Assembly: GCF_000412335.2 (NCBI RefSeq)
Contig: NZ_KE161030.1
Location: 576,953 to 640,952 of the forward strand
Source of the DNA: Cedecea davisae DSM 4568
Lineage (GTDB): Bacteria; Pseudomonadota; Gammaproteobacteria; Enterobacterales; Enterobacteriaceae
Direction: 5' to 3'
DNA length: 64,000 nt
Position 1 is the stretch's first letter; the number at the start of each line of letters is the position of its first letter. The notes under the pieces are model-generated. The model was not told the DNA's origin. It made no database searches and was given only the letters and a program-made list of their open reading frames with translations. Below, in pieces: positions 27,352 through 39,058 of this stretch. A program made the translations under genes and the position numbers.

Positions 27352-30024
27352 TTATTTATCGTTTGGATTAAGGGCCGCTGTCAACCGTTGCTGCACTTCC
27401 TGCTGGAGCACATTATTAAGAGCACGCCGGTCGGCGGTCGCGATTATAAATAAATCTTCTACTCGCTCACCAATTGTCGTAATTCTCGCCCCGTAGAGCG
27501 AAATTCCCAGGTCCGCGAACACTTCACCGACCCTGGCAAGCAGGCCTGGCTGATCGAGCGCAATCAGCTCAAGAAAGGTTCGCCTGTCGGTATGGGTGGG
27601 CAGGAAGTTGACCTCGGTATCCACGGTAAAGTGGCGCAATTTTGCCGACTGGCGGCGAGGCTGCGGCGGCTGCCAGCTGGTCTGGGTTATCGCCTGCTCG
27701 AGACTGTGGCGAATAATATTATGCCGGTCAATGGAGAGCGGGCTACCGTCCGGCTCGAGCACGATAAAGGTGTCCATCGCCATGCCGTCGCGGGTGGTAA
27801 AGATTTGCGCATCGTGAACGCTAAGGTTGCGCCTGTCCAGCTCTGCACAAACGGCGGCAAACAGGTAAGGCCTGTCCGGGCTCCAGATAAATATCTCTGT
27901 CCCGCCGCGCGTCGCCTGCGGGCTAAGCAGGATCAGCGGCTGGGTGAGATCGTGCTTGAGCAGATGGCGGGCGTGCCAGGCAATCTGGTTCGGCGTGTGG
28001 CGCACAAAGTAGTTGGCACGGCAGCGCGCCCAGATGTGGTGCAGAGCCTCTTCGTTAATATTGTCCATGCGCAGCAAAGCCAGCGCCTGAAGCTGGTGGT
28101 GACGTACGCGCTCGCGCATATCCGGGCTGTTTTGCATCCCACGGCGCAGCTGTTTCTCTGTGGCAAAATAGAGCTCGCGCAGCAGGCTTTGCTTCCAGCT
28201 GTTCCACAGCGTTTCGTTGGTGGCGCAAATATCGGCGACCGTCAGGCAGACGAGGTAGCGCAGTCGGTTTTCCGTCTGAACTTCTTCGGCAAATTGCTTG
28301 ATGACTTCAGGATCCTGAATATCGCGGCGCTGGGCGGTGACAGACATCAGCAGATGCTGGCGAACCAGCCAGGCGACGAGCTGGGTTTCCCGCGAGTTCA
28401 GGCCATGAAGCTCTGCAAATTTCAGCACATCCTGTGCGCCGAGAACCGAGTGATCTCCGCCTCGCCCTTTGGCGATATCGTGGAACAGAGCGGCTATCAG
28501 GATCAGCTCAGGGTGCGAAAGACGCGGCCAGAGATCGACGCAAAGCGGGTGTTTGGCCCGCGTTTCTTCCTTCGCGAAGCTTTCCAGTTTTTGCAGGACA
28601 CGAATGGTGTGCTCATCCACCGTGTAGGCGTGGAACAGGTCGAACTGCATCTGGCCGACGATGTGCGACCATTGAGGCATATAAGCCCACAGCACGCTGT
28701 GGCGATGCATCGGCACCAGAGCACGACTTACCGCGCCGGGGTGGCGGAGCATCACAAGGAATAGCTCTCGCGCCTCCGGGATGTAGCACAGCGGCTGCGT
28801 GAGGTGGCGGCGGGCATGGCGCAGATGGCGCAGCGTGGTTGAATAAATGCCGGTTATCTCGCGGTTGCGCACCATCATGTAGAACATGCGCAGAATCGCC
28901 TGCGGCTCGCGCATGAACAGCGTTTCATCGCGAAGGTCGATAAGCGTGCCGCGCAGCTGGAAGTCATCGTCCAGAGGGCGAGGCTTCTCGCTGGCGTCCA
29001 GCGCCAGGATGGCTTCGTCAAACAGCTGCAACAGCATTTGGTTTAACTCGCCGACTCGCCGCGTCACGCGGTAGAAGTCCTTCATCATACGTTCGACCGG
29101 CTCGTTGCCTTCACCGCTGTAGTGCAGGCGCTGGGCAACGCTAAGCTGGCGGTCAAACAGCAGGCGGTTATCGTAGCGATTCACTTCAAGATGCAGCGCA
29201 AAGCGAATGCGCCACAGCAGATGCTGGCACTCGTCCAGCTCTTTGCGCTCGGCTTCGGTTAAGAAACCAAAATCGACCATTTCGCCCATCGACGTTGCGC
29301 CGAAGTGGCGGCGCGCCACCCATTGCAGGGTATGAATATCGCGCAGGCCGCCGGGGCTGCTTTTAATGTCCGGTTCGAGATTGTAGCTGGTGCCGTGGTA
29401 GCGCTGGTGGCGCTCGTTTTGCTCTTCGACCTTGGCGGCAAAGAACTTGGCCGAGGGCCAGAAGCCCTCGCTAAAAATATGTTTTTGCAGTTCGAGGAAC
29501 AGGGCAACGTCGCCTATCAGCAGGCGCGACTCGATAAGGTTGGTGGCAACCGTCAGGTCTGAAAGGCCTTCAAGCAGGCACTCTTCCAGGGTGCGTACGC
29601 TGTGGCCGACTTCCAGCTTAACGTCCCATAGCAGGGTCAGCAGTTCGCCGATTTTCTGCGCCTGGGCATCGGTCAGGCGTTTGCGGCTGAGGATCAGCAG
29701 GTCGATATCCGAAAGCGGGTGCAGTTCGGCGCGACCATAGCCGCCAACCGCAACCAGTGCGGCTTCCGGCACTTCAGCAAAACCGTAGACAATCCACAGC
29801 CGCTGTAGCAACTGGTCGATAAATTCGGTGCGTGCCTCAATCAGCCGCTCGGCTGAAATGCCGCTGTCGAAGGCGGCGCCCAGCCACTTTTGAAAAGTGT
29901 CTAAATGCGACTTGATACTGGCGCAATTAAGCTCGGCTTCCTGCCAACTGTTGGGATAATCCGGCTGGCCGGAAATCTCGGGTTCCGTGGTGTTGGCAAA
30001 CTGCTCTGGTAAACCTGGACTCAT
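27352..30024 (-). CDS. glnD: Bifunctional uridylyltransferase/uridylyl-removing enzyme
   Basis: GlnD senses glutamine and modifies or de-modifies PII proteins (GlnB, GlnK), setting glutamine synthetase activity and NtrBC signalling. Domains in order are: a nucleotidyltransferase ([19 protein letters not shown], with the DxD) near residue 95; a linker; an HD hydrolase ([16 protein letters not shown]) near residue 510; and two C-terminal ACT domains, the last containing [20 protein letters not shown]. The length, 890 residues, equals E. coli GlnD. The gene follows map on the minus strand with a terminator between them. Confidence 0.97.
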   Translation of the reverse strand: MSPGLPEQFANTTEPEISGQPDYPNSWQEAELNCASIKSHLDTFQKWLGAAFDSGISAERLIEARTEFIDQLLQRLWIVYGFAEVPEAALVAVGGYGRAELHPLSDIDLLILSRKRLTDAQAQKIGELLTLLWDVKLEVGHSVRTLEECLLEGLSDLTVATNLIESRLLIGDVALFLELQKHIFSEGFWPSAKFFAAKVEEQNERHQRYHGTSYNLEPDIKSSPGGLRDIHTLQWVARRHFGATSMGEMVDFGFLTEAERKELDECQHLLWRIRFALHLEVNRYDNRLLFDRQLSVAQRLHYSGEGNEPVERMMKDFYRVTRRVGELNQMLLQLFDEAILALDASEKPRPLDDDFQLRGTLIDLRDETLFMREPQAILRMFYMMVRNREITGIYSTTLRHLRHARRHLTQPLCYIPEARELFLVMLRHPGAVSRALVPMHRHSVLWAYMPQWSHIVGQMQFDLFHAYTVDEHTIRVLQKLESFAKEETRAKHPLCVDLWPRLSHPELILIAALFHDIAKGRGGDHSVLGAQDVLKFAELHGLNSRETQLVAWLVRQHLLMSVTAQRRDIQDPEVIKQFAEEVQTENRLRYLVCLTVADICATNETLWNSWKQSLLRELYFATEKQLRRGMQNSPDMRERVRHHQLQALALLRMDNINEEALHHIWARCRANYFVRHTPNQIAWHARHLLKHDLTQPLILLSPQATRGGTEIFIWSPDRPYLFAAVCAELDRRNLSVHDAQIFTTRDGMAMDTFIVLEPDGSPLSIDRHNIIRHSLEQAITQTSWQPPQPRRQSAKLRHFTVDTEVNFLPTHTDRRTFLELIALDQPGLLARVGEVFADLGISLYGARITTIGERVEDLFIIATADRRALNNVLQQEVQQRLTAALNPNDK

Positions 30025-30043
30025 TGTGCGCTACCCATAAAAA

Positions 30044-30064
30044 AAGCCGGCTCGGGGCCGGCTT
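30044..30064 (-). terminator. Terminator after map
   Basis: AAGCCGGC and GCCGGCTT form a stem with a short loop; read on the minus strand it runs into seven T residues. It separates map from glnD. Confidence 0.85.
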
Positions 30065-30088
30065 AGATTGCTGACTGACGTCAGGGCA

Positions 30089-30883
30089 TCATTCGTTATG
30101 CGAAATCACGTTGGGGATGGTGTCATCCTTACGCAGCGTCATAATCTCGCAGCCGTTCTCAGTCACCACAATAGTATGCTCGTATTGAGCAGACAAGCTG
30201 CGATCTTTGGTTTTCACCGTCCAGCCGTCTTTCATGGTGCGAATGCGGTAATCACCGGCGTTTACCATCGGTTCGATGGTGAAGGTCATGCCCGGCTGGA
30301 GCACCACGCCGCCGTCGTCTGCATCATAGTGCAGCACCTGCGGTTCTTCGTGGAATACGCGACCAATGCCGTGGCCACAGTATTCACGCACCACGGAGAA
30401 ACCTTCGGCTTCAACAAACTTCTGAATCGCCGCGCCAAGCGTGCGCAGACGGATGCCGGGCTTCACCATACGCAGGGCCAGGTAGAGGCTTTCCTGAGTG
30501 ATGCGGCACAGGCGTTCGCCGAGAATGGTTGGCTTGCCGACGATAAACATCTTCGAGGTGTCGCCGTGGTACTCGTCTTTAATGACCGTCACGTCGATAT
30601 TGACGATGTCGCCGTCTTTCAGCGCTTTTTCATCGTCCGGGATGCCGTGGCAAACCACTTCGTTAATGGAGATACAAACGGATTTCGGGAAGCCGTGGTA
30701 GCCCAGACAGGCGGAAATAGCCTGCTGCTCGTTGACGATGTAGTCATTACAGATGCGATCCAGCTCGCCGGTAGTGATGCCCGGTTTAACGTGGGGTTCG
30801 ATCATTTCCAGCACTTCGGCAGCCAGGCGGCCGGCGACGCGCATTTTTTCGATTTCTTCAGGTGTTTTAATTGAAATAGCCAT
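30089..30883 (-). CDS. map: Methionine aminopeptidase type I
   Basis: Map removes the initiator methionine from nascent proteins when the second residue is small. It is an essential dinuclear metalloenzyme of the pita-bread fold. The metal ligands are visible: Asp in VNIDVTVI, Asp in YHGDTSKMF, His in GHGIGRVFHEE, and Glu in FTIEPMVN and QYEHTIVV. The substrate His is in GYHGFPKSVCIS. It is 264 residues, as in E. coli, and divergent from rpsB, the standard arrangement. Confidence 0.97.
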   Translation of the reverse strand: MAISIKTPEEIEKMRVAGRLAAEVLEMIEPHVKPGITTGELDRICNDYIVNEQQAISACLGYHGFPKSVCISINEVVCHGIPDDEKALKDGDIVNIDVTVIKDEYHGDTSKMFIVGKPTILGERLCRITQESLYLALRMVKPGIRLRTLGAAIQKFVEAEGFSVVREYCGHGIGRVFHEEPQVLHYDADDGGVVLQPGMTFTIEPMVNAGDYRIRTMKDGWTVKTKDRSLSAQYEHTIVVTENGCEIMTLRKDDTIPNVISHNE

Positions 30884-31005
30884 ATCAGGTCCGCAGATGT
30901 CGAGCTTGTCGACATGAATTAAGCAGGGAAGTGACGTAATGGTATCAGGGGGCGCGACTTCCTGCCAAATTGAGAATCATTGAGCGAGCAGAACGGCAAC
31001 AACTA

Positions 31006-31035
31006 TTGGAGTCCTGACGCCGTTTATGGTATAAA
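31006..31035 (+). promoter_or_regulatory. rpsB-tsf promoter
   Basis: TTGGAG (31006-31011) and TATAAA (31030-31035) are 18 bases apart. The next seven bases are GCGCGCC, a GC-rich discriminator typical of promoters repressed by ppGpp and DksA. Confidence 0.8.
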
Positions 31036-31169
31036 GCGCGCCGGACTTGTATTCCGATTTTTCGGGTACAGCCAAACACTCTCACTTTGTGTAAATAACA
31101 CACACGTATCGACACATATTCCGGGGTGCCCTTTGGGGTCGGTAATATGGGATACGTGGAGGCATAACC
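31034..31169 (+). ncRNA. tff: tff (t44) RNA / rpsB leader
   Basis: The leader from the rpsB promoter to just before the gene corresponds in position to the E. coli tff/t44 RNA, which is generated from the rpsB 5' region. The stretch GGGGTGCCCTTTGGGG and the later CCCCATAC can pair with neighbouring segments, as expected for the S2 autoregulatory structure. The ends given are inferred from the E. coli geometry, not seen directly. Confidence 0.6.
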
Positions 31170-31192
31170 CCATACTTTTATAGAGGTTTTAA

Positions 31193-31921
<729 letters not shown>

Positions 31922-31973
31922 TAAGGCACGCTCGTCAGAGCCCTTATTTAACCAGGTAGTATCTAGTTTGGTT

Positions 31974-31997
31974 AGGGGCCTTTTTATGGCCCCTTTT
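31974..31997 (+). terminator. Partial terminator between rpsB and tsf
   Basis: AGGGGCC and GGCCCCT form a stem with a T-rich loop, followed by TTTTT. In this position it probably lowers tsf read-through relative to rpsB instead of stopping it. Confidence 0.75.
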
Positions 31998-32056
31998 TCA
32001 CTTTTAAGTCTGTTTGGCCACCGTGCCGGGCAGGCAACATCTCCGAGGATTTTAGA

Positions 32057-32908
32057 ATGGCTGAAATTACCGCATCCCTGGTAAAAGAGCTGCGTGAGCG
32101 TACTGGCGCTGGCATGATGGATTGTAAAAAAGCGCTGACCGAAGCCAACGGCGACATCGAGCTGGCAATCGAGAACATGCGTAAATCCGGTGCTATCAAA
32201 GCAGCTAAAAAAGCAGGCAACGTTGCTGCTGACGGCGTGATCATCACTAAGATCAACGGCAACTACGGCGTGATTCTGGAAGTTAACTGCCAGACCGACT
32301 TCGTTGCTAAAGACGGCGGCTTCCAGGCATTTGCTAACAAAGTTCTGGACGCAGCAGTTGCTGGCAAAATCACCGACGTTGAAGTTCTGAAAGCGCAGTT
32401 CGAAGAAGAGCGCGTTGCACTGGTTGCTAAAATCGGTGAGAACATCAACATCCGTCGCGTTTCTTCCCTGGAAGGCGACGTTCTGGGTTCTTACCAGCAC
32501 GGCGCGCGTATCGGTGTTCTGGTTGCAGCTAAAGGCGCTGATGAAGAGCTGGTTAAACAGCTGGCAATGCACATTGCTGCAAGCAAGCCTGAGTTCGTTA
32601 AGCCAGAAGACGTTTCTGCAGAAGTTGTAGAGAAAGAATACCAGGTTCAGCTGGACATCGCGATGCAGTCCGGTAAGCCGAAAGAAATCGCAGAGAAAAT
32701 GGTTGAAGGCCGCATGAAGAAATTCACCGGCGAAGTTTCTCTGACCGGCCAGCCGTTCGTAATGGACCCAAGCAAAACCGTTGCTCAGCTGCTGAAAGAG
32801 CATAACGCTGACGTCACTAACTTCATCCGCTTCGAAGTGGGTGAAGGTATCGAGAAAGTTGAGACTGACTTCGCAGCAGAAGTTGCTGCCATGTCCAAGC
32901 AGTCTTAA
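32057..32908 (+). CDS. tsf: Elongation factor Ts
   Basis: EF-Ts is the nucleotide exchange factor for EF-Tu. The N-terminal UBA-like domain holds [16 protein letters not shown], and the core begins with [11 protein letters not shown] (the TDFV motif contacts the EF-Tu nucleotide site). The 283-residue length is standard. Codon bias is as strong as in rpsB. It shares the rpsB promoter and ends in a strong terminator, so pyrH has its own promoter downstream. Confidence 0.98.
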   Translation: MAEITASLVKELRERTGAGMMDCKKALTEANGDIELAIENMRKSGAIKAAKKAGNVAADGVIITKINGNYGVILEVNCQTDFVAKDGGFQAFANKVLDAAVAGKITDVEVLKAQFEEERVALVAKIGENINIRRVSSLEGDVLGSYQHGARIGVLVAAKGADEELVKQLAMHIAASKPEFVKPEDVSAEVVEKEYQVQLDIAMQSGKPKEIAEKMVEGRMKKFTGEVSLTGQPFVMDPSKTVAQLLKEHNADVTNFIRFEVGEGIEKVETDFAAEVAAMSKQS

Positions 32909-32915
32909 TGGTTTA

Positions 32916-32945
32916 AAAGGAACCGCCAACCGGCGGTTCCTTTTT
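32916..32945 (+). terminator. Rho-independent terminator after tsf
   Basis: AAAGGAACCGCC and GGCGGTTCCTTTTT form a long stem with a short loop and T-run. Confidence 0.9.
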
Positions 32946-33054
32946 ATCCAGCCTCATAAATTCAGCCGTCTCCTATAGGCAACTGGCTGAAATGCGACAG
33001 AATGTCGCCAGAATTATCCATCCCCCATTCGTTGACTGTTCTCAGGAAAGAAAC

Positions 33055-33780
33055 ATGGCTACCAATGCAAAACCCGTCTACAAACGCATTCTGCTCAAAT
33101 TGAGCGGCGAAGCTCTGCAAGGTACAGAAGGCTTCGGTATTGACGCGAGTATTCTGGACCGTATGGCTCAGGAAATTAAAGAACTGGTGGAACTTGGCAT
33201 TCAGGTCGGGGTGGTAATCGGCGGCGGTAACTTATTCCGTGGTGCTGGTCTTGCAAAAGCCGGTATGAACCGCGTCGTGGGCGACCACATGGGCATGCTG
33301 GCGACCGTAATGAACGGACTGGCGATGCGTGATGCGCTCCACCGCGCCTATGTGAACGCCCGCCTGATGTCCGCTATTCCACTGAATGGCGTTTGCGATA
33401 ACTACAGCTGGGCAGAGGCCATCAGCCTGCTGCGCGCTAACCGTGTCGTTATCCTCGCAGCCGGTACCGGCAACCCGTTCTTCACCACCGACTCCGCAGC
33501 CTGCCTGCGCGGGATCGAAATTGAAGCGGACGTTGTGCTGAAAGCAACCAAAGTTGACGGCGTATTTACCGCCGATCCGGTTAAAGATCCAACTGCGACA
33601 CTGTACGAGCAGCTGACCTACACCGAAGTTCTGGATAAAGAGCTGAAAGTCATGGATCTTGCCGCCTTCACCCTTGCTCGCGACCACAAACTGCCGATCC
33701 GCGTGTTCAATATGAACAAGCCGGGTGCGCTGCGCCGTGTGGTAATGGGTGAGAAAGAAGGCACTTTAATCACTGAATAA
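33055..33780 (+). CDS. pyrH: Uridylate kinase
   Basis: PyrH phosphorylates UMP to UDP. It is the bacterial hexameric UMP kinase of the amino-acid-kinase fold, activated by GTP and inhibited by UTP. The glycine-rich N-terminal loop [17 protein letters not shown], and the substrate segment [16 protein letters not shown] are all present. The start MATNAKP (33055) has AGGAAAG upstream and gives 241 residues; a longer open frame from 32992 lacks a ribosome-binding site. PyrH also has a regulatory role at carAB in E. coli. Confidence 0.97.
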   Translation: MATNAKPVYKRILLKLSGEALQGTEGFGIDASILDRMAQEIKELVELGIQVGVVIGGGNLFRGAGLAKAGMNRVVGDHMGMLATVMNGLAMRDALHRAYVNARLMSAIPLNGVCDNYSWAEAISLLRANRVVILAAGTGNPFFTTDSAACLRGIEIEADVVLKATKVDGVFTADPVKDPTATLYEQLTYTEVLDKELKVMDLAAFTLARDHKLPIRVFNMNKPGALRRVVMGEKEGTLITE

Positions 33781-33919
33781 TTTCAGTCGCCCTTTAATCA
33801 GGGTAAGATTTGGCTTTATCTACAGCCAGGAATAAACAGGGCTATACTTAGCCTGCGGCTATCGTTGCCGCAGATGATAAGCGTGGTCTGCCTTAAACCA
33901 GTTTTCAAGGATTCGTAAC

Positions 33920-34477
33920 GTGATTAGCGATATCAGAAAAGATGCTGAAGTGCGTATGGATAAATGCGTCGAAGCATTCAAAAACCAAATCAGCAAAATC
34001 CGCACCGGCCGCGCTTCTCCAAGCCTGCTGGACGGCATTGTCGTGGAATATTACGGCACGCCAACTCCGCTGCGTCAGCTGGCCAGCGTCACCGTAGAAG
34101 ATACCCGTACCCTGAAGATCAACGTTTTCGATCGTTCCCTGGGCCCGGCAGTTGAAAAAGCGATCATGGCTTCTGACCTGGGTCTTAACCCAAGCTCAGC
34201 GGGCACCGATATTCGCGTTCCGCTGCCTCCGCTGACTGAAGAACGTCGTAAAGATCTGATCAAGATCGTACGTGGCGAAGCCGAAGGCGCTCGTGTTGCC
34301 GTGCGTAACGTTCGCCGTGACGCTAACGACAAAGTTAAAGCCCTGCTGAAAGACAAAGAGATCAGCGAAGATGATGATCGTCGTTCCCAGGATGACGTTC
34401 AGAAACTGACTGATGCAGCCATTAAGAAAGTGGATGCGGCTCTGTCTGAAAAAGAAGCCGAGCTGATGCAGTTCTAA
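33920..34477 (+). CDS. frr: Ribosome recycling factor
   Basis: RRF, with EF-G, splits post-termination ribosomes. It is a tRNA-shaped two-domain protein of 185 residues. The tip region shows the conserved [16 protein letters not shown] and the long helices [18 protein letters not shown]. The start is GTG or ATG-equivalent at 33920 (GTGATTAGCGA), preceded by AAGGA. The 139-base gap after pyrH probably contains its promoter. Essential in E. coli. Confidence 0.97.
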   Translation: MISDIRKDAEVRMDKCVEAFKNQISKIRTGRASPSLLDGIVVEYYGTPTPLRQLASVTVEDTRTLKINVFDRSLGPAVEKAIMASDLGLNPSSAGTDIRVPLPPLTEERRKDLIKIVRGEAEGARVAVRNVRRDANDKVKALLKDKEISEDDDRRSQDDVQKLTDAAIKKVDAALSEKEAELMQF

Positions 34478-34646
34478 TCCACCCTCTGGTGGATAATACG
34501 CCGCACAGTAAGCCCTCGCGTGAAGCGTGGCGTTTGCTGAGCGGCGTTTTGCTTTGATAAACACAGAGCAAAGGCGTAGACAATACGCCCCCGTCGCCGC
34601 AAACTAATGCGTCATTAATCCCTCATTTTACGACCCTGAGTAACTC

Positions 34647-35846
34647 ATGAAGCAGCTCACTATTCTTGGATCCACCGGCTCTATTGGCGTCAGTACGCTG
34701 AGCGTCGTTCGTCATAATCCTGAAAAATTTGCCGTAACCGCCCTGGTGGCCGGTAGCAACGTTGGGAAAATGGTCGAGCAATGTCTGGAGTTCTCGCCGC
34801 GCTTTGCGGTCATGGCCAGTGAGCAGGCCGCTTCTGAATTGCGTCGCCAGTTGAAAGAGCAGGGCAGTAAAACCGAGGTGTTGGCCGGTTCGCAGGCGGC
34901 ATGTGAAGTTGCCGCGCTGAATGAAGTTGACCAGGTAATGGCCGCTATTGTTGGCGTTGCAGGTCTCCCCTCTACGCTCGCCGCTATCTCTGCGGGTAAG
35001 CAGGTGCTGCTGGCGAACAAAGAGTCGCTCATCACCTGCGGGCGGCTGTTTATGGAAGCCGTTGCCCGCAGCAAAGCGCAGTTATTGCCGATAGACAGCG
35101 AACATAACGCTATTTTTCAGAGTTTGCCGGAAACAATTCAGCAGAACCTGGGATACGCTAGCCTCGAAGATAATGGCGTATCGTCCATTATTCTCACCGG
35201 ATCGGGTGGTCCGTTCCGGGAAACGGCGTATGCCGAACTGGCCGCAATGACGCCTGACCAGGCATGCAGCCACCCGAACTGGTCGATGGGACGCAAAATC
35301 TCCGTTGATTCGGCCACCATGATGAATAAAGGTCTCGAATATATTGAAGCGCGTTGGTTATTCAACGCCTCTGCGGCACAGATGGAAGTGCTGATTCATC
35401 CGCAGTCGGTTATCCATTCAATGGTTCGCTACCGTGACGGTAGCGTGCTGGCACAGCTTGGCGCACCGGATATGCGTACGCCAATTGCCCATGCGATGGC
35501 CTATCCTGCCCGCGTATCATCGGGCGTTGAGGCACTCGATTTTTGTAAAATCGGCACGCTGACTTTCATGGAGCCGGACTTTAAGCGCTACCCATGCCTG
35601 AAGCTCGCTATCGATGCCTGCGCGCAGGGGCAGGCGGCTACCACGGCGCTGAATGCGGCAAACGAAGTTGTGGTTGAAGCTTTCCTTAATCAGCAGGTGC
35701 GTTTCACCGATATCGCAGTGCTAAACCGCAGCGTGCTTGAGCAAATGAACTTAACCGAACCGCAAAGCGTGGAAGAGGTGCTGAGTGTCGATGCAATCGC
35801 TCGTGAAATAGCCAAAAAACAAGTGATGCACCTCGCAAGCCGGTGA
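34647..35846 (+). CDS. dxr: 1-deoxy-D-xylulose 5-phosphate reductoisomerase
   Basis: Dxr (IspC) makes 2-C-methyl-erythritol 4-phosphate, the first committed step of the MEP isoprenoid pathway, using NADPH. The N-terminal Rossmann motif is [13 protein letters not shown]. Metal and substrate residues lie in [13 protein letters not shown] (with the metal-binding Asp and Glu) and GWSMGRKI-like [19 protein letters not shown]. It is 399 residues. It feeds precursors toward uppS two genes on. Its own upstream gap (34478-34646) shows no obvious strong promoter. Confidence 0.97.
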   Translation: MKQLTILGSTGSIGVSTLSVVRHNPEKFAVTALVAGSNVGKMVEQCLEFSPRFAVMASEQAASELRRQLKEQGSKTEVLAGSQAACEVAALNEVDQVMAAIVGVAGLPSTLAAISAGKQVLLANKESLITCGRLFMEAVARSKAQLLPIDSEHNAIFQSLPETIQQNLGYASLEDNGVSSIILTGSGGPFRETAYAELAAMTPDQACSHPNWSMGRKISVDSATMMNKGLEYIEARWLFNASAAQMEVLIHPQSVIHSMVRYRDGSVLAQLGAPDMRTPIAHAMAYPARVSSGVEALDFCKIGTLTFMEPDFKRYPCLKLAIDACAQGQAATTALNAANEVVVEAFLNQQVRFTDIAVLNRSVLEQMNLTEPQSVEEVLSVDAIAREIAKKQVMHLASR

Positions 35847-35873
35847 TAATTCATGCGGCCGACGTACCGCCAT

Positions 35874-35902
35874 TTGTTCACTTTGTGCTTCAGTGATATA
35901 GT
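35874..35902 (+). promoter_or_regulatory. Candidate promoter upstream of uppS
   Basis: TTGTTC (35874-35879) and TATAGT (35897-35902) are 17 bases apart, followed by CTGCGCC. The start would be near 35909, giving a leader of about 60 bases before the hairpin at 35946. Confidence 0.6.
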
Positions 35903-35945
35903 CTGCGCCACTTAATCGTCAGATGTGACTGAAGGTTAGGTGGAG

Positions 35946-35970
35946 AGCCGTGTCACAGCACGGCTTTTTT
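35946..35970 (+). terminator. Terminator/attenuator ahead of uppS
   Basis: AGCCGTG and CACGGCT form a seven-base-pair stem with a six-base loop, followed by TTTTTT. It lies downstream of a candidate promoter and upstream of uppS. It could therefore end dxr transcripts, attenuate uppS, or both. Confidence 0.75.
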
Positions 35971-36006
35971 ATGCGAAAGGCTTCAGTATTCCTGAGTACC
36001 GCTTAA
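35950..36006 (+). CDS. Possible 18-codon leader peptide before uppS
   Basis: A short frame starts at GTG (35950), with AGGTGGAG just upstream, reads VSQHGFFMRKASVFLSTA and stops at TAA (36006), 26 bases before the uppS ATG. It spans the second half of the terminator hairpin, so a translating ribosome would cover the stem. This is the geometry of a leader peptide, but the frame is too short to be proven by sequence. It could be chance, with the hairpin acting only as a dxr terminator. Confidence 0.35.
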   Translation: MSQHGFFMRKASVFLSTA

Positions 36007-36032
36007 TTCTTTTCAGGGAATCATTACGCGTT

Positions 36033-36785
36033 ATGTTGTCTGCTAATCAACAATTAAGCGAATCCTCACCTGCTCATGGCGCTCGCCATGTTGCCATTAT
36101 TATGGATGGCAATGGCCGCTGGGCTAAGCGACAGGGGAAAATGAGGGTTTTCGGTCATAAAGCCGGGGCAAAGTCGGTTCGCCGCGCTGTTAGTTTTGCA
36201 GCCAATAACGGCATCGATGCGCTGACGCTTTACGCTTTTAGTAGCGAAAACTGGAATCGCCCGGCTCAGGAAGTGACCGCGTTGATGGAGCTTTTTGTGT
36301 GGGCATTGGACAGTGAAGTCAAAAGCTTACACCGTCATAATGTCCGCTTACGGGTAATCGGCGATACCAGTCGGTTCAACTCACGCCTGCAAGAACGTAT
36401 CAAAAAAGCTGAAGCACTGACCGGTGAAAATACCGGTTTGACGCTGAATATCGCCGCGAATTATGGCGGGCGTTGGGATATTATTCAGGGAGTGCGACAA
36501 CTTGCGTCGCAGGTGCAGGAAGGCTTATTGCGCCCTGACCAAATAGATGAAGACCTGCTCGGTCAGCAGATCTGCATGCATGAACTGGCTCCCGTTGATT
36601 TAGTAATTAGGACAGGGGGAGAACATCGCATCAGTAACTTTCTCATCTGGCAAATTGCCTATGCTGAACTTTATTTTACCGATGTTCTTTGGCCTGATTT
36701 CGATGAACAAGACTTTGAAGGTGCACTAAATGCTTTTGCAAACCGAGAGCGTCGTTTTGGTGGCACAGCACCTGGTGGTGAATAA
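36033..36785 (+). CDS. uppS: Undecaprenyl pyrophosphate synthase
   Basis: UppS (IspU) adds eight cis isoprene units to farnesyl diphosphate, making the C55 carrier for peptidoglycan and O-antigen. The signature AIIMDGNGRWAKRQG (catalytic Asp) is near the N-terminus, with NIAANYGGRWDI and the C-terminal RTGGEHRISNFLIWQIAYAE in place. The start MLSANQQ (36033) gives 250 residues, close to E. coli. The open frame extends upstream to 35940 through the terminator, which argues against that longer start. The gene heads uppS-cdsA-rseP. Confidence 0.95.
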   Translation: MLSANQQLSESSPAHGARHVAIIMDGNGRWAKRQGKMRVFGHKAGAKSVRRAVSFAANNGIDALTLYAFSSENWNRPAQEVTALMELFVWALDSEVKSLHRHNVRLRVIGDTSRFNSRLQERIKKAEALTGENTGLTLNIAANYGGRWDIIQGVRQLASQVQEGLLRPDQIDEDLLGQQICMHELAPVDLVIRTGGEHRISNFLIWQIAYAELYFTDVLWPDFDEQDFEGALNAFANRERRFGGTAPGGE

Positions 36786-36803
36786 GCCTGTTGGGGGTCG
36801 CTT

Positions 36804-37661
36804 TTGCTGAAGTATCGCCTGATTTCCGCATTTATTATGATTCCTGTTGTCATCGCGGCGCTGTTTTGGCTGCCGCCGGTAGGATTCGCGATTGCGACAC
36901 TGGTTATCTGCATGCTGGCTGCATGGGAGTGGGGGCAACTGGCTGGTTTCGTTGCTCGTTCACAGCGCGTTTGGCTGGCCGTACTGTGCGGCCTGCTGCT
37001 TGCAGTAATGCTCATTACGCTGCCTGAATACCGCCATTCGGTGCATCTCCCGGTGATAGAAGTATCGCTTTGGGCATCACTTATCTGGTGGGTTGCGGCG
37101 CTGCTGTTGGTGCTATTTTATCCCGCTTCTGCGGCACTCTGGCGCAATTCTAAGCCGATCCGTCTGGTCTTCGGCCTGTTGACGATTATCCCCTTTTTCT
37201 GGGGAATGGTGGCGCTGCGCAGCTGGCATTATGATATCAACCACTACAGCGGCTCCGTGTGGCTACTGTATGTGATGGTGCTGGTATGGGGCGCGGATTC
37301 CGGTGCTTATGTCTTCGGCAAGATGTTTGGTAAGCATAAGCTGGCACCGAAAGTGTCCCCGGGTAAAACCTGGCAGGGCTTTATTGGCGGGCTGGCTACA
37401 TCCGCAGTTATTTCCCTGCTGTTTGGCATGTGGGCGAATCTGAATGTTGCGCCAGCTGTTCTGCTAACCTGTTCCATCGTTGCCGCGCTGGCCTCGGTTT
37501 TGGGTGATTTAACCGAGAGCATGTTTAAGCGTGAGGCCGGTATTAAAGATAGTGGTCACTTGATCCCCGGACATGGTGGTATTCTTGACCGCATTGACAG
37601 TCTGACAGCGGCGGTGCCGGTGTTTGCCTGTCTGCTGCTTCTGGTATTCAGGACGATTTAA
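36804..37661 (+). CDS. cdsA: Phosphatidate cytidylyltransferase
   Basis: CdsA makes CDP-diacylglycerol from phosphatidate and CTP, the branch point of phospholipid synthesis, in the inner membrane. The protein is 285 residues with about eight hydrophobic helices. The C-terminal family signature runs [18 protein letters not shown] and ILDRIDS. The start is TTG (TTGCTGAAGTATCGC); no ATG is available that keeps the conserved [10 protein letters not shown]-terminus. It lies 18 bases after uppS and 11 before rseP. Confidence 0.95.
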   Translation: MLKYRLISAFIMIPVVIAALFWLPPVGFAIATLVICMLAAWEWGQLAGFVARSQRVWLAVLCGLLLAVMLITLPEYRHSVHLPVIEVSLWASLIWWVAALLLVLFYPASAALWRNSKPIRLVFGLLTIIPFFWGMVALRSWHYDINHYSGSVWLLYVMVLVWGADSGAYVFGKMFGKHKLAPKVSPGKTWQGFIGGLATSAVISLLFGMWANLNVAPAVLLTCSIVAALASVLGDLTESMFKREAGIKDSGHLIPGHGGILDRIDSLTAAVPVFACLLLLVFRTI

Positions 37662-37672
37662 CGGAAGGTTTT

Positions 37673-39025
37673 ATGCTGAGCATACTCTGGAATTTGGCTG
37701 CGTTTATTGTTGCACTGGGTGTTTTAATTACCGTGCACGAGTTTGGTCATTTTTGGGTTGCTCGCCGCTGCGGCGTTCGTGTTGAACGCTTCTCCATCGG
37801 CTTTGGTAAGGCGCTGTGGCGCCGTACCGACCGCCAGGGCACGGAGTTTGTCATTGCTCTTATCCCGCTGGGCGGCTACGTCAAAATGCTGGATGAACGC
37901 GTTGAGCCGGTCATCCCGGAAATGCGTCACGCCGCGTTCAACAACAAAACGGTTTCTCAGCGAGCGGCAATCATCGCTGCGGGGCCGGTTGCCAATTTTA
38001 TCTTCGCTATCTTTGCTTACTGGCTGGTCTTTATTATCGGCGTCCCGAGCCTGCGCCCGGTGATCGGCGAAATAACCCCCAACTCTATCGCCGCCGAAGC
38101 ACAAATTGCGGCGGGTATGGAACTAAAAGCGATAGATGGCATCGAAACGCCTGACTGGGATGCTGTTCGTTTGGCCTTGGTCGGCAAAATTGGCGATGCC
38201 AGCGCGCGGGTTTCTTATGCCCCGTTTGGCACCAATCAGACGCATGATGTGACCCTCGATCTGCGTAACTGGCAGTTTGAGCCAGACAAGCAGGATCCGG
38301 TAACATCACTCGGGTTTAAGCCTCGCGGTGCGCAGATTGAAAATGTGCTGGATGAAGTCCAGCCGCAGTCGGCAGCAAGTAAAGCGGGTTTGCAAGCCGG
38401 AGACAGGATCGTTAAAGTCAACGGTCAGCCGCTCCTTCAGTGGAGTACGTTTGTTAACCTGGTGCGCGATAACCCAGGGCAGGCGCTGGCCGTCCAGATT
38501 GAAAGGCAGGGGAGTTCCTTGTCTTTGACGCTGATACCGGATACAAAACCGGGTAAAGCGAAGGCCGAAGGGTTCGCAGGGGTAGTGCCAAAAATTATCC
38601 CGCTGCCTGATGAGTATAAGACAGTGCGTCAGTATGGGCCGTTTACCGCTGTAGCAGAAGCCACGGATAAAACCTGGCAACTGATGAAGCTGACGGTCAA
38701 CATGCTGGGGAAATTAATAACCGGTGATGTAAAACTGAACAACCTCAGTGGGCCAATCTCCATAGCTCAAGGGGCAGGTATGTCGGCGGAATACGGGTTG
38801 ATTTACTTCCTGATGTTCCTGGCGCTTATCAGCGTCAATTTAGGGATTATCAATCTGTTTCCACTGCCCGTCCTTGACGGCGGACACCTGCTCTTTTTGG
38901 CGGTTGAGAAACTGAAGGGCACACCGGTTTCCGAGCGAGTTCAGGACTTCAGTTATCGCATTGGCTCAATCCTGCTGGTGCTGTTAATGGGGCTTGCACT
39001 TTTCAATGATTTCTCTCGTTTATAG
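37673..39025 (+). CDS. rseP: Site-2 intramembrane zinc metalloprotease RseP
   Basis: RseP cuts the anti-sigma factor RseA within the membrane after DegS cleavage, releasing sigma-E, and clears remnant signal peptides. The zinc motif HEFGH is in the first helix, the third ligand in [14 protein letters not shown] near the C-terminus. Two tandem PDZ domains lie between (for example [20 protein letters not shown]). It is 450 residues, as in E. coli. Its product controls the sigma-E promoter seen upstream of degP in this same window. bamA follows after 33 bases. Confidence 0.97.
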   Translation: MLSILWNLAAFIVALGVLITVHEFGHFWVARRCGVRVERFSIGFGKALWRRTDRQGTEFVIALIPLGGYVKMLDERVEPVIPEMRHAAFNNKTVSQRAAIIAAGPVANFIFAIFAYWLVFIIGVPSLRPVIGEITPNSIAAEAQIAAGMELKAIDGIETPDWDAVRLALVGKIGDASARVSYAPFGTNQTHDVTLDLRNWQFEPDKQDPVTSLGFKPRGAQIENVLDEVQPQSAASKAGLQAGDRIVKVNGQPLLQWSTFVNLVRDNPGQALAVQIERQGSSLSLTLIPDTKPGKAKAEGFAGVVPKIIPLPDEYKTVRQYGPFTAVAEATDKTWQLMKLTVNMLGKLITGDVKLNNLSGPISIAQGAGMSAEYGLIYFLMFLALISVNLGIINLFPLPVLDGGHLLFLAVEKLKGTPVSERVQDFSYRIGSILLVLLMGLALFNDFSRL

Positions 39026-39058
39026 AGAGAATTAGGTTAGGAAGAACGCATAACAACG

